From Novosphingobium sp. ST904 (GTDB taxonomy: Bacteria; Pseudomonadota; Alphaproteobacteria; Sphingomonadales; Sphingomonadaceae): a stretch of 64,000 nucleotides of DNA. This document shows positions 26,217 to 35,544 of the stretch, piece after piece (within the stretch, counting starts at the first letter, position 1; each line of letters begins with the position of its first letter). The notes under the pieces are model-generated. The model was given only the letters and a program-made list of their open reading frames with translations, was not told where the DNA came from and searched no databases. Position numbers and translations under genes: made by a program. The DNA lies in the NCBI RefSeq assembly GCF_001298105.1, contig NZ_LGJH01000144.1, forward strand, positions 25,508-89,507, written 5' to 3'.

Positions 26217-29200
26217 TCACGCCGCCTTGAGGATGGCGCCGATCACGCTCTCCGCATCATTGACCGGCACGAAGACGCGGCTGCGATACGCGATGATCTC
26301 GACGAAGCACCCGAGCGACTTGAGCCAGGGCAGCTGGTTCGCGGGCGCATCGACGATCTCGACACGGGGGTTGCCGTTCACCAGTGAGCGCCTGAAGGTC
26401 ATCACGAAGGGCCGCGCCACCTCGACGCTGCGCCCGGACAGCACCGAACGGGCGATGGCCTCGACCGGCATGTCCTCGGACTTCGCTATGCCCAGTTTGG
26501 TGTAGAGCTGGACCACATGCTGATCGAACACGAGACGCCCGAGCCAGGAGTTGCCCTGGCCATCGACGATGCGGTTGACGGCCAGATGGTCCGACGGCAG
26601 CGCCGACCAGATCGGCAGCAGCAGTCCGGTGGCGAGCCGGATCGTCTCGACGTCGAGCTGCTCGGCCGCCTCGGCGTACTCCTGCGCCCATAGCGCGGCG
26701 AAGGTTTCGCGATCGATGACGTCCCAGGCGGTTTCGAGGAGGTCGGCCTCGCGCAGGAACTCACGCCGGCACGGACGCTGAAGCTCGACGCGCGCGATCG
26801 GCTCGCCCTCCTCGTCCATCCACGGCCGCGCCTTGAGGCGCAGCGCCACCTTGCCCGAGCGGGCGTTGTGGACGAAGGCCGCATCCCCATGTGGACCGGC
26901 GTGGGCATCGGCGATCCTGAGGATGCGCTCGAGCGCGATGGGGTTTTTACGCCGTGCGATCTCGATGGTGAGCAGGTGACTGGTGGCCCCGCTGTTCGGA
27001 TCGGTGCGCAGCAGCGTGTCGTCGATGACGGTGGCGGTGTCGGCCATGATCGTCTCGACGCCCACATCGAGCGTTCCGGCCTCGCGCGCGGCGGCGACGC
27101 GGGTTTCCACGAGCGCGAGGAACTCCTCGAAGATTGCGTTCTGCAGGCCGATCGGCAAGGCGAGAAGGCGGTTGAGCCAGCGCTGGATGGGGGGAAGCTC
27201 CTCCTTCATCACGCCGTCGCTGTCGTGGATCTCGAGCCCGGTACGCGCGGTGAAGTCTTCCAGTGTCGTGCTCTTGAGCTTGCCGTCATCGAGCAGGTGA
27301 AACCACGTCACCAGCGCGTCCCTTGCGTACTCGGACTCGAGGTTGTCCGAAGGATCGAACAGATTTTGCCCCCCGGTCTGGCGTTGGCCGCGTGTCAGCG
27401 CGCCGAGGCTGTCGAGCCGCCGCGCGATCGTCGAGGTGAAGCGCAGCTCGCCCTTGCAGTCGGTGGTCACCGGACGGAACAGCGGGGTCGAGGCCTGGTG
27501 GGTGCGGTGCGTGCGCCCGAGGCCCTGGATCGCCCGATCGGCCCGCCATCCCGGCTCGAGGAGGAAGTGGACACGCTGCTGCTGGTTCACCGCGTCGAGG
27601 CTGGCGTGGTAGGAGCGGCCCGTGCCGCCCGCATCGGAGAACACCAGCACGTGCTTGGTGCCGTCCATGAAGGCCGAGGATTCGCTGCGGCTCGCGCTGG
27701 CGGGACGGCTTTCCACTTTCTGGCGCCCGTCGGCGAGCGTCACGAGCCGCCTGGAGCGCCCGGTCACTTCGGCGACGCGCTCGGGACCGAAGTGCTCGAC
27801 GATGGCATCGAGCGCGGACTGGATCGGCGGCAGCGCGCAGATCGTCTCGATCAGGCCGTCACGCGCGGCGATGGCATCGGGATTGTGGACGGGATTGCCC
27901 TTCTCGTCGCTCATCGGCTCGGAGCGGCCCGTACCGGTATCGTCGGTAAAGACGCGCATCTGCCGGGTCGGGAACGCCCGCATCAGGTAATCAACGATCT
28001 GGTCGACCGGCGAGAGCGTCAGCATAGGATCGGCGCGTTCCTCGGCGCTCATCTGCGACAGGCGCCGATCAAGGATCGCCTCGGCCGTCGTCACCAGTTG
28101 CAGCACCACCGACTGACCAGCCTTGAGGTGTTCCTCGACGGCGGCGATCACCGTGGGCAGCTTCATCGCCAGCAAGACCGCCCCAAAAAATCTTTGCTTA
28201 ACAGACTCTATTCGGCTGCGCGCCGCCGCCTTGGCGCCAGCATTGAGCGTACCACCCCCGAAGCCATCGATCACACCGGTTTGCGTCAATGCGGCTTCCA
28301 TGTTGGACAATATGACGTGCCACGCCGAGGCATATGTATCGTAAATCTCGATCTGTGCCGGCGTCAGCGCGTGACGCAGCACATCGTACTCGACGCCCGC
28401 GAAGCTCAGGGCCCGCGCAGCGTAGAGACCGAGCGCCTTCAGGTCGCGCACCACCAGTTCCATGGCGGCAATGCCGCCCTGGCGGATCTCGGAGATGAAC
28501 ATCTCGCGGTTGGCAAAGGCGGTTTCCGGTCCCCACAGACCGAGGCGCACCGCGTATGCAAAGTTGTTGACGTCAGAAGCCCCGGTAGCCGAGGCATAGA
28601 GCACCCGGGCGCCCGGAAGCCGGTTCTGGAGCAGCACGCCGGCGATGCCCTGCTGCGAACCTTCCTTGCGCCCGAGCGCGCCCTCGCCGCCGGCAACGCC
28701 GCCCATCTCGTGCGCCTCGTCGAAGGCGATGACGCCGTCGAAGTCGGCTCCGGCCCAATCGAGAATCTGCTGCAGGCGGGTATGGTCGGAGCGGCCCGAG
28801 CGCAGGGTCGGATAGGTCACGAACAGCACGCCCTGATCGAGCGATACGCTCTGGCCGATCTTCCAGTTGGAGAGCGGCTGCACGTCGGCCGAAAGACCGC
28901 CGAGCGCCGTCCAGTCGCGGCGAAAATCCTCCAGAAGCGGTTCGTTCTTCGTCACGAAAACATGGCGGCGGCGGCCTTGCAGCCAGTTGTCGAGGATACA
29001 GGCGGCGATCTGGCGACCCTTGCCCGCCCCGGTGCCGTCGCCAAGGAAAAAGCCCTTGCGGTAGCTTCGTCCTTCAGGATCGAGGGTAAGGCCGACGCCT
29101 TCGGTGGCGGGCCTGAAAGTGCCGGGCAGCATCTGCGACCAGGCGTGGCCTGCATAGACCACGGTTTCCAGCTGCGAGGTCGACAGCAGCCGCTCGCTGA

Positions 29201-30518
29201 CGGTGCGCTCGGGCAGATGCGGGATGTGGGTCGGGACCGGCGCGGGGATCGAGCCCATCGCCACCGATTCCACCAGCGCGGTGGGATGCTCGCCCGCGGT
29301 CTCGAAGACGATCCGGCTTGGCCGATAGGGCAGGTAGACCCCGACCTGCTCGGCCAGCGGCGCAGCCTGTTCCAATACCCGGTAGGCGACGGGCAGCACC
29401 GCGTTCTTCACCGGGGCATGGAACGGCCGCGGCTTGGCCACTTTCGCACTGCGCGCGGCGCCGAACATCGTGGCGGGTTTGCGAGCGGAGGCGGATGAGG
29501 ACGAAGAGGAAGACAAGGAAGAAGGCGCGGAAGGGATGAAGGAATTGGCGCCGGTGGATGGAAGCGAGGCGCGCGGCGGGATCGTCACGACATCGATGAG
29601 GTCCGCCAGCGAGGCGCGCGCGATCGTCGCGGGGCGCATGTCGTCTTCGCCGGTGGCGGCCACCTTGTCGATGGCGTAGAGCCTGATGGCGATATCGGTG
29701 CCGTGCTTGCGGTAGCAGTGCTCGAGGCGCAGCGAGGTGCGCACGCTGCATCCGGCGAGCACCGCCTCGAAGGCGGCGCGCACCCGGGTGTCGGGGGCGA
29801 ACCAGTCGGGCATCACCGCGAGCGCGCGGCCACCGGGGCGAAGACGGCGAAGCGCGGCCTGAAGGTGGCGCAGCGCGGCGAGGTCGTCGGCGCCGCGCCC
29901 GAGGCTGCGCGCAAACGGCGGGTTCATCAGTACGACGCTGGGGCGCGGCAGCGCGGCATGGAGGCTGACCAGCCCGGCCCCGTCATGGCCGGTGACCACG
30001 GCCTCGGGAAACACCGAGGCGAGCCGCTCGCGGCGCTGGGGATCGATCTCGTTGAGATAGAGCGCGCCGCACGGCGGGATCTGCGCGGTAAGCAGGCCAT
30101 TGCCTGCGCTCGGCTCGAGCACGATATCTTCAGGGCCGATCATGGCCAGCAGCACCGCGAGCGCGGCGATATCGGCAGGGGTCGAGAATTGCTGGAAGGC
30201 GATCTGTTCCTCGCTGCGCACCGTCTGCGTGGGGCACCGCGCCATCAGCGCCGTGGCGGCCGAGACATCGGCGAGGGTTTCGAGCGCATAGGGCCGCGTG
30301 CGCAGGTGCAGGGCGAGCGCATGCTCGAGCATCTCGAAGCTGCCGCGCTGGGTCCAGCGTCCGTCGGCATCGCTGCCGCCAAAACAGCGCGTCATCGCCT
30401 CGTTGAGGTCCCGGCGGGTGATAAGCGCGCCGTCAGCCAGCAATGCAGCAATATGGCGGGCGGCATCGCCATCGTTGAGCGGAGCAGTGAGGGGGGGAAG
30501 ATCGAGCAGATCGCGCAT
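26217..30518 (-). CDS. N6-adenine methylase / strawberry-notch helicase fusion, 1,433 aa
   Basis: The N-terminal third is a class I DNA methylase: FQQFSTPADIAALAVLLAMI, LEPSAGNGLLTAQIP, and the catalytic NPPF near residue 197. A Ser/Pro-rich linker follows. The C-terminal two thirds form a strawberry-notch type SF2 NTPase with FLGDGTGAGKGRQIAACILD near 490, a DEAH box (IAFDEAHEMGG) near 600, and the helicase C half with HVLVFSDAGGTGRSYHAS and GLGRTHRTHQ. ATG 30518 with AGGAG is preferred to a longer start. Such fusions occur on plasmids and phages; DNA modification combined with translocase or remodelling activity is expected but the biological role is unproved. No restriction subunit is adjacent. 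Confidence 0.88.
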   Translation of the reverse strand: MRDLLDLPPLTAPLNDGDAARHIAALLADGALITRRDLNEAMTRCFGGSDADGRWTQRGSFEMLEHALALHLRTRPYALETLADVSAATALMARCPTQTVRSEEQIAFQQFSTPADIAALAVLLAMIGPEDIVLEPSAGNGLLTAQIPPCGALYLNEIDPQRRERLASVFPEAVVTGHDGAGLVSLHAALPRPSVVLMNPPFARSLGRGADDLAALRHLQAALRRLRPGGRALAVMPDWFAPDTRVRAAFEAVLAGCSVRTSLRLEHCYRKHGTDIAIRLYAIDKVAATGEDDMRPATIARASLADLIDVVTIPPRASLPSTGANSFIPSAPSSLSSSSSSSASARKPATMFGAARSAKVAKPRPFHAPVKNAVLPVAYRVLEQAAPLAEQVGVYLPYRPSRIVFETAGEHPTALVESVAMGSIPAPVPTHIPHLPERTVSERLLSTSQLETVVYAGHAWSQMLPGTFRPATEGVGLTLDPEGRSYRKGFFLGDGTGAGKGRQIAACILDNWLQGRRRHVFVTKNEPLLEDFRRDWTALGGLSADVQPLSNWKIGQSVSLDQGVLFVTYPTLRSGRSDHTRLQQILDWAGADFDGVIAFDEAHEMGGVAGGEGALGRKEGSQQGIAGVLLQNRLPGARVLYASATGASDVNNFAYAVRLGLWGPETAFANREMFISEIRQGGIAAMELVVRDLKALGLYAARALSFAGVEYDVLRHALTPAQIEIYDTYASAWHVILSNMEAALTQTGVIDGFGGGTLNAGAKAAARSRIESVKQRFFGAVLLAMKLPTVIAAVEEHLKAGQSVVLQLVTTAEAILDRRLSQMSAEERADPMLTLSPVDQIVDYLMRAFPTRQMRVFTDDTGTGRSEPMSDEKGNPVHNPDAIAARDGLIETICALPPIQSALDAIVEHFGPERVAEVTGRSRRLVTLADGRQKVESRPASASRSESSAFMDGTKHVLVFSDAGGTGRSYHASLDAVNQQQRVHFLLEPGWRADRAIQGLGRTHRTHQASTPLFRPVTTDCKGELRFTSTIARRLDSLGALTRGQRQTGGQNLFDPSDNLESEYARDALVTWFHLLDDGKLKSTTLEDFTARTGLEIHDSDGVMKEELPPIQRWLNRLLALPIGLQNAIFEEFLALVETRVAAAREAGTLDVGVETIMADTATVIDDTLLRTDPNSGATSHLLTIEIARRKNPIALERILRIADAHAGPHGDAAFVHNARSGKVALRLKARPWMDEEGEPIARVELQRPCRREFLREADLLETAWDVIDRETFAALWAQEYAEAAEQLDVETIRLATGLLLPIWSALPSDHLAVNRIVDGQGNSWLGRLVFDQHVVQLYTKLGIAKSEDMPVEAIARSVLSGRSVEVARPFVMTFRRSLVNGNPRVEIVDAPANQLPWLKSLGCFVEIIAYRSRVFVPVNDAESVIGAILKAA

Positions 30519-30555
30519 GGCAAGGGGTCTCCTGTTCCTCTGCCCGGACGGCAGA

Positions 30556-31497
30556 TCACCCCTTCCCTTCCTCCCTCCACTCCTGCGTTTCGGACGTTCG
30601 GGAAGTCCCGGCGCCATCGGCCGTCCTGCCTGCATCCGGGCTGCCTGCCCGCTCCTGTTCCTCCAGAACCTGCGCCCAGTCCTTGCCGGGAGGCGGCATA
30701 TCGACGCGGATCAGCCGGTTGTCGGCCGCATAGGCGCGCGCCGCGCGGTTGACGGCGCGCCGCCCCGCGGTGTCGTTGTCGCCGGCAAGGATCAGGCCGG
30801 TGACGGTCTCCGGAATGGTGACCAGCCCGAACCGGCGCGAGCCGAGGCTCGCCCAGCAGGGCAGTCCCCGCAGCCGCGACCAGGCCCGCGCGGTCTCGAA
30901 GCCCTCTGCAAGGCCGATGGCCAGACCACCGCCACTACCAATGCCGCCGCCACGCCAGGCGCCAAAACCCAGCGTCCCGATCGTCGCCTTGGCGGAGTAG
31001 CGCGCGGTTACGGGATCGAGGAATATCCGCTGCAAGGCGACCAGCCTCGGGCCCTCACGCACCGCGACGAGCAGCGCCGGCTTGAACACGGTATGGGGCC
31101 TGGCGCCATGCGGGCAGCGCGGATGGAAGCGTAGATCGCCCGGGACCGGCAGCAGGAAGCGCGAGGCGAGGTAGCGTTCGCCCAGCGTTCCGGGAACCGG
31201 CAGCGCCTCGTCCCACAGCCGCTGGACATTGGCGCTGCGGCCCCCTGGCGCATCGGGCGGCGGCTCGTAGCGGCGGGTAATGGCGATGCGCTCGAGTTCG
31301 CGCAGCACGTCGATCGGCGAACACCCGGCAAAGCAGGTGACGAGAATGCCGTGGTCGCCCTGGCGCAGCGAGAGGCTCGGGGTATGGTCGTTATGGACCG
31401 GGCAGCGGCACATCGCGACGTTGCCGCGCCAGGTGCCGCGCAGCGTACCGACGATATCGACCAGCCTTTGCGAGGGCCGGTTGGCGACAAGGCTCAT
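30556..31497 (-). CDS. CHC2/Toprim primase-like protein, 313 aa
   Basis: The N-terminal zinc finger is CRCPVHNDHTPSLSLRQGDH with CFAGC at about residues 31-59, a P4/DnaG-like CHC2 domain. The C-terminal half carries the Toprim pattern GLAEGFETARAWSRLRGLPC and LILAGDNDTAGRRAVNRAA (acidic metal ligands). It could prime synthesis of the transferred strand or plasmid replication. The start (31497) overlaps the upstream stop by 4 nt. The tail after residue 285 is low-complexity. Confidence 0.85.
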   Translation of the reverse strand: MSLVANRPSQRLVDIVGTLRGTWRGNVAMCRCPVHNDHTPSLSLRQGDHGILVTCFAGCSPIDVLRELERIAITRRYEPPPDAPGGRSANVQRLWDEALPVPGTLGERYLASRFLLPVPGDLRFHPRCPHGARPHTVFKPALLVAVREGPRLVALQRIFLDPVTARYSAKATIGTLGFGAWRGGGIGSGGGLAIGLAEGFETARAWSRLRGLPCWASLGSRRFGLVTIPETVTGLILAGDNDTAGRRAVNRAARAYAADNRLIRVDMPPPGKDWAQVLEEQERAGSPDAGRTADGAGTSRTSETQEWREEGKG

Positions 31498-31733
31498 CGA
31501 TCGTTCTCCGCTTGCGGGGTCAGCACGGCGCGCGCGATCGCGTAGATACGCTCCTCCCGTGCGGACCAGGCCGCGACCGCCTCGTCATCGTGAAGCCGGG
31601 GCACGGCGCCGGTCAAGCGCTCGCGGCCGCGCACATAGGCGATGAGCGCCGTCTCGACGCTCGCCTCGTCGGGATGCAGCTGGGCGATATCCGCATGTTC
31701 GCGATCCCGGATGAACAGGACGAAGTGTTCCAT
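31494..31733 (-). CDS. Hypothetical protein, 79 aa
   Basis: Starts MEHFVLFIRDREHADIAQLH; a small alpha-beta acidic protein that heads the primase/helicase gene group. It overlaps the primase start (ATGA), so it is cotranslated. Family not recognised. Confidence 0.6.
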   Translation of the reverse strand: MEHFVLFIRDREHADIAQLHPDEASVETALIAYVRGRERLTGAVPRLHDDEAVAAWSAREERIYAIARAVLTPQAENDR

Positions 31734-31912
31734 GGCGGTAGATCCTCATGGGGGGCGGATGCGTGAAGAGATCGTGGCGAGATCCGGGCTCGAGGCCTCG
31801 GGCATCCGGTGGCTGAAGGGCTGGCCGGTTCTTCCCGGCCAACTTTGCCCTCCCTCTCAACTCCAAGAGTTTTGCAGCTTTTGCGCTTTGGGGTGCATTG
31901 CCCCCATCATTG

Positions 31913-31931
31913 CCTGTAATTCTCTTACAGG
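31913..31931. promoter_or_regulatory. Palindrome in a divergent intergenic region
   Basis: CCTGTAA-TTCTC-TTACAGG is a perfect 7-bp inverted repeat with a 5-nt centre between divergent genes at 31733 (minus) and 31947 (plus). It is a candidate operator for either. Confidence 0.4.
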
Positions 31932-31946
31932 CTGACGATTGCAGGT

Positions 31947-32270
31947 GTGTCGCAGCGCCGTGCAATCTATGAGGAAATTGCAGATTACCGGAGGATTCGT
32001 CTGTCGCAGTTCAGCTCCATCGAGATCGCCAACTGGCTCGCCATCTACCTGGCGACGGGTCTGTGCTGCCTAATCGCGCTGGCGCTCTCGGTGACGGTGG
32101 CACTTCACGACAGCGTGCGCGAGCGAGTGTGGAGCCAGGTGCGCGACATGCGCAGCGCCTTGCTGTTCGTGCCGAAGCTGTGGTGGCGCTGGCAGAAACT
32201 CTATCTGCTCTCGACCCCGGTGACATTGGGGATCGTTTTCTATTTTGCGGCATCGCTGCGCTGGAGCTGA
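31947..32270 (+). CDS. Small membrane protein, two helices
   Basis: The product has hydrophobic helices at about residues 28-50 (NWLAIYLATGLCCLIALALS) and 86-104 (LSTPVTLGIVFYFAASL) with a basic loop between. The GTG at 31947 has no clear ribosome site; a CTG at about 32001, 7 nt after a perfect GGAGG, would give a protein starting just before the first helix and may be the true start. Family not recognised. Confidence 0.5.
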   Translation: MSQRRAIYEEIADYRRIRLSQFSSIEIANWLAIYLATGLCCLIALALSVTVALHDSVRERVWSQVRDMRSALLFVPKLWWRWQKLYLLSTPVTLGIVFYFAASLRWS

Positions 32271-32311
32271 GCCGCGCTAGATTGCCGCCGACAGGGGTAT
32301 TACCGAAGCTT

Positions 32312-32566
32312 ATGACCGATACGAGCGAGTGGAAAATTCATCGCGCCTTCTGGCGCGACGGGGTCATCGTCGTCGATTTTCTGGCGGGCAACCGCCAGGC
32401 GATGCTCTCCTTCGAGCGCGGCGCCAATGCCGCCGATCCGTCCGACGAGGCGCGCGAGGTCATCATGCTGGGGGTGATCGAAGGACCGTGGCATGGACGG
32501 CCGATAGCGTGCGTGCAGGGCGAGGTCGAAGCGAAGCGCCTGCTCCAACAGGGCGGCTATGCCTGA
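32312..32566 (+). CDS. Hypothetical protein, 84 aa
   Basis: Starts MTDTSEWKIHRAFWRDGVIV. It looks like a compact alpha-beta protein (VVDFLAGNRQAMLSFERGAN, VIMLGVIEGPWHGRPIACVQ). No ribosome site is obvious. Family unknown. Confidence 0.5.
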   Translation: MTDTSEWKIHRAFWRDGVIVVDFLAGNRQAMLSFERGANAADPSDEAREVIMLGVIEGPWHGRPIACVQGEVEAKRLLQQGGYA

Positions 32567-32602
32567 GCGCTTGCCGTACGTCTACGATCAGAATCTGCGC
32601 GC

Positions 32603-32776
32603 GTGTTCGATCTTTACGTGACCACCGTTAGCGAGGCGCGGCCCGTCGCGCTGGTCATGGCGGCGCTGTTCGTGATGGCAGCCGCGCGCACGGCCGGGCG
32701 GCCGGTATGGTGCGGGGTCTTCGCCCTTCTGGCGTTCGCCTGCGCATTCCCGGTGCTGATCTATCCGCAGGGTTAA
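32603..32776 (+). CDS. Small membrane protein, 57 aa
   Basis: GTG 32603 begins a protein with two hydrophobic segments, PVALVMAALFVMAAAR (15-30) and VWCGVFALLAFACAFPVLIY (36-55). It follows the previous gene by 36 bp. There is no strong ribosome site, so this call rests on composition only. Confidence 0.4.
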   Translation: MFDLYVTTVSEARPVALVMAALFVMAAARTAGRPVWCGVFALLAFACAFPVLIYPQG

Positions 32777-32972
32777 AATCTCGTCCTTTTCCGTAGGCAG
32801 CGGTGATGCATAGCGTAGGCAAAATGCACTTTCGTGCGTGCAGGAGCGCGGAGCGTTGTCTGGCGTACGCATAACGCCCTTGCGGTGTCATTTCGCCCCT
32901 ATCCGAAAACTGTCCGGGCAATCGCCGTACCGTTAATCTGTGTCCCGATAATGCACGCATGGCTGCCAGCGC

Positions 32973-34265
32973 TCACAGGCCGAGTGCGCTCATGAGCTTG
33001 CCGAGCGCCTGCTCGGTCTCGATTTCGGCGCGACCGATGGTGAGGAGCGGGCCGATGCGCGCCATGCGCGGGTGGGTCACGGCCTTGGCGGCCGCATAGT
33101 CCTCGGTCTCGAAGCCCATCGCCTCGACGACAAGCGTGCGCATCTCGCCGGTCACGCGCGAACGCGCCTCGATCACGAAATCCGGGCGGCAAGGTCCATC
33201 CCTGGTGAGCGTGTCGAACAGCGGCTTGTCGATGGCCATGTCGACGCCGCGCCGGTGGAGCAGGCGCTGGCATTCCAGGATCGTGCGCAGCACCGATCGC
33301 TCGAAATCGGAATCGACTGCCACGAAACGGTTGCCGCTATGGATGGGCTGGGCATAGGCGCGCAGCGGCGCATAGCCGTGCGCCTCGGGATATTGCCCCG
33401 CGACGATCAGGACGAGGTACGGCCCGGCGATGCGGTTCGCCCTGACTGACGGCGACTGGATGCGGTTGGCGATCGCCACGCTCTCCCCGCCTGGCAGGAG
33501 GATCTCCTGTCCCTTGAAGGCCGGGGCATAGAGCAGCACGAAGCCCTGCGAGGCATGGCCCTTGGGCCAGCGCGGCTCGAGCGCGCGCAGGCTGGCATAG
33601 ACGACATTGGCGGTGAGCGGTCTGGCATGGGTCCACAGCGCCCGCGCCAGCTCGATCCCCGGCGCGATCTCGATCTGCGCGGCCGCCGTGGTGAGCGCGG
33701 CGAACTCGCCGCGGATCGACCATTCGTGCCCCCAGGCGATGGGCGCGATGCGATTGACGCTCGCGGCATCCATCAGCCGCCACAGCAGCCGCGCGAGCCG
33801 GGGGACGGAGGCATTGCGGGTGCGATCGTCGGTGGCATCGTCTTCGGGCCGCTGCGCCAGATGCTCGGGCGCGGGCTTCAGCACCGAGAAGAAGCCGTCG
33901 GGCGGCATCGAGGGCGTCGCGTGCGAGCGCACTTCGGTGATGCGGTTGGTGACCTGGTCGCGGAAGAACGGGCAGTCGGGCCGGTGTTCGGGCCGTTTGG
34001 TGCTGGTAAGACGGCGCAGATAGTAGGTTTCGGCCTCGGAGAGGAAGGCAGGCGTCAGGATCGGCGGGGCCTTGTCGGCGCCAAGGCAGTTGCAGGCGAC
34101 CCAGCGATGACCGATCCGCGCGTTCTGCACCAGCGTGATCCCTGCGATCTCGTCGTGGGGCGTGCCCTCACCCACATACCAGCGCACCAGCGCCGCGCGA
34201 AGGTCCGCGGGCAGCGGTATCCGGCTCTTGCCCTTCCCATCGGTGTCGCGATCGACCAGCCACAT
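32973..34265 (-). CDS. Plasmid protein with PD-(D/E)XK-like C-terminus, 430 aa
   Basis: The first 100 residues hold a basic helical region and a Cys motif (WVACNCLGADKAPPI). The C-terminal 110 residues contain AIDKPLFDTLTRDGPCRPDF followed by VIEARSRVTGEMRTLVVEAM and GFETEDYAAAK. The spacing of PDF, then E-A and L-V-V-E-A resembles the PD-(D/E)XK nuclease core, in which D and E-x-K/A chelate metal. I do not recognise the rest. ATG 34265 is supported by GGGAG 10 nt upstream. It stands divergently from the lytic transglycosylase gene. Confidence 0.6.
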   Translation of the reverse strand: MWLVDRDTDGKGKSRIPLPADLRAALVRWYVGEGTPHDEIAGITLVQNARIGHRWVACNCLGADKAPPILTPAFLSEAETYYLRRLTSTKRPEHRPDCPFFRDQVTNRITEVRSHATPSMPPDGFFSVLKPAPEHLAQRPEDDATDDRTRNASVPRLARLLWRLMDAASVNRIAPIAWGHEWSIRGEFAALTTAAAQIEIAPGIELARALWTHARPLTANVVYASLRALEPRWPKGHASQGFVLLYAPAFKGQEILLPGGESVAIANRIQSPSVRANRIAGPYLVLIVAGQYPEAHGYAPLRAYAQPIHSGNRFVAVDSDFERSVLRTILECQRLLHRRGVDMAIDKPLFDTLTRDGPCRPDFVIEARSRVTGEMRTLVVEAMGFETEDYAAAKAVTHPRMARIGPLLTIGRAEIETEQALGKLMSALGL

Positions 34266-34381
34266 GGATCGAAATCTCCCGTCAAGCAGCATTACGGGAC
34301 AAGAGTTTCGAATCGGCGGCGTGTTGACAAGGGCGAGACGCGCGCGGTCCAATTGTCCCACAAGGGCAATGGAGGGCCGTC

Positions 34382-35323
34382 ATGCACCGTTATGCAGTAA
34401 CCGCACTTGTCGTTTTACTTGGGAGTGCACCGACAATAGCCAGCGCCGGACAAGAAAAACCGACGCGCAAGGTGGAGCTGATTAGCATGATCGGTACGGG
34501 TAATATGGCAGGTCCGGCTGCGAACGGCGTTAGCTCGCCGGTTATGCGGGCCGGTGCCGGTGAGGCAGCGCCCGCGCCCGCACCGTCGCCGTTACCCGAG
34601 GGCTTCTCGGTGCACGATCTGAGCCGCCGCTATGTCGAATATCGCATGGCGCGCGCGTTCCTGCTTGGCGCGATCACGGGTGAAGCGGAGCCGCAAAACC
34701 CCTCCGATCGCGCGCCGGAGCCCGTTGCCACCTCCTCGATCGCGGTTCCGGGCTGGATGCGGGGAGCCTGGCCGGGGCTCGGCCCCGCCCCCTTCGCGCC
34801 CGCCGCGACACCGGGCTGCGTGCCCCTGCCCTACCGGCCTGCCGGGTTCCTCAAGCCCGCTGCCGAAGCGCGGCGCGCGTCATATTATGGCATGATGAGC
34901 ACGATCGCCTGCGAGCAGGGCATTCCGGTCGGTCTGTTCGATGCCATGATCATCCAGGAAAGCCGCTACGATCCTTATGCGATCTCGCCCAAGCGGGCCT
35001 TCGGCCTCGCCCAGCTGATGCCGGGGACCGCGCAGGATCTCGGGGTCAACGCATACGATCCGGCGCAGAACCTGCGCGGCGGCGCCCGCTATCTGCGCAA
35101 CCACCTCGACCGCTTCGGGCAGGTCCACCTCGCCCTCGCCGCCTACAATGCCGGGCCGGGGCGGGTCCGGGGTGGCGCGGTGCCGCGCATCGCCGAGACG
35201 CAAGGCTATGTCGCCACGATCCTGGGCAACTGGGCGCGGCTCAATTCCGGTGGAGCAGTCCAGGCCCGGTCCTCGCAGGTAAATGCACCTTATGGCCCTA
35301 CGGTGTCTGTCTCCTCCTACTGA
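34382..35323 (+). CDS. Lytic transglycosylase (SLT domain), conjugation-associated
   Basis: A 313-aa secreted protein: signal peptide MHRYAVTALVVLLGSAPTIA to about residue 22, a Pro/Ala-rich linker to about 165, then the SLT domain with GLFDAMIIQESRYDPYAISP (catalytic Glu near 192), AFGLAQLMPGTAQDLGV and LALAAYNAGPGRVRGG. It cuts peptidoglycan glycan strands to let the transfer apparatus through; VirB1 and F orf169 play that role. It lies 3 kb upstream of the tra operon on the same strand. Confidence 0.9.
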   Translation: MHRYAVTALVVLLGSAPTIASAGQEKPTRKVELISMIGTGNMAGPAANGVSSPVMRAGAGEAAPAPAPSPLPEGFSVHDLSRRYVEYRMARAFLLGAITGEAEPQNPSDRAPEPVATSSIAVPGWMRGAWPGLGPAPFAPAATPGCVPLPYRPAGFLKPAAEARRASYYGMMSTIACEQGIPVGLFDAMIIQESRYDPYAISPKRAFGLAQLMPGTAQDLGVNAYDPAQNLRGGARYLRNHLDRFGQVHLALAAYNAGPGRVRGGAVPRIAETQGYVATILGNWARLNSGGAVQARSSQVNAPYGPTVSVSSY

Positions 35324-35544
35324 CGAAACGCCCGATTTGAGCGCGCTGAGACCCGTTTGCGACGTTTCAGCAAGCGCAAGGCGCATGTTTTGAAGCCGCC
35401 AAAGCCGCTTGCTCCTCCCGGGAGCAATGTGACGGCGTAGCCGGCACTCCTGCCCTGGCCGCAAGAGCGATGTCTTGCGGTGAAAGCGGTGGTTCGGGTT
35501 TAGGATCGTCAGATCGAGTTGTTGGCCGACGTTAGGCCAACTCC

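Noticed and set aside
26868..29498. 876-aa open frame on the plus strand
   Set aside because: Antisense to the methylase-helicase gene, whose motifs are clear.
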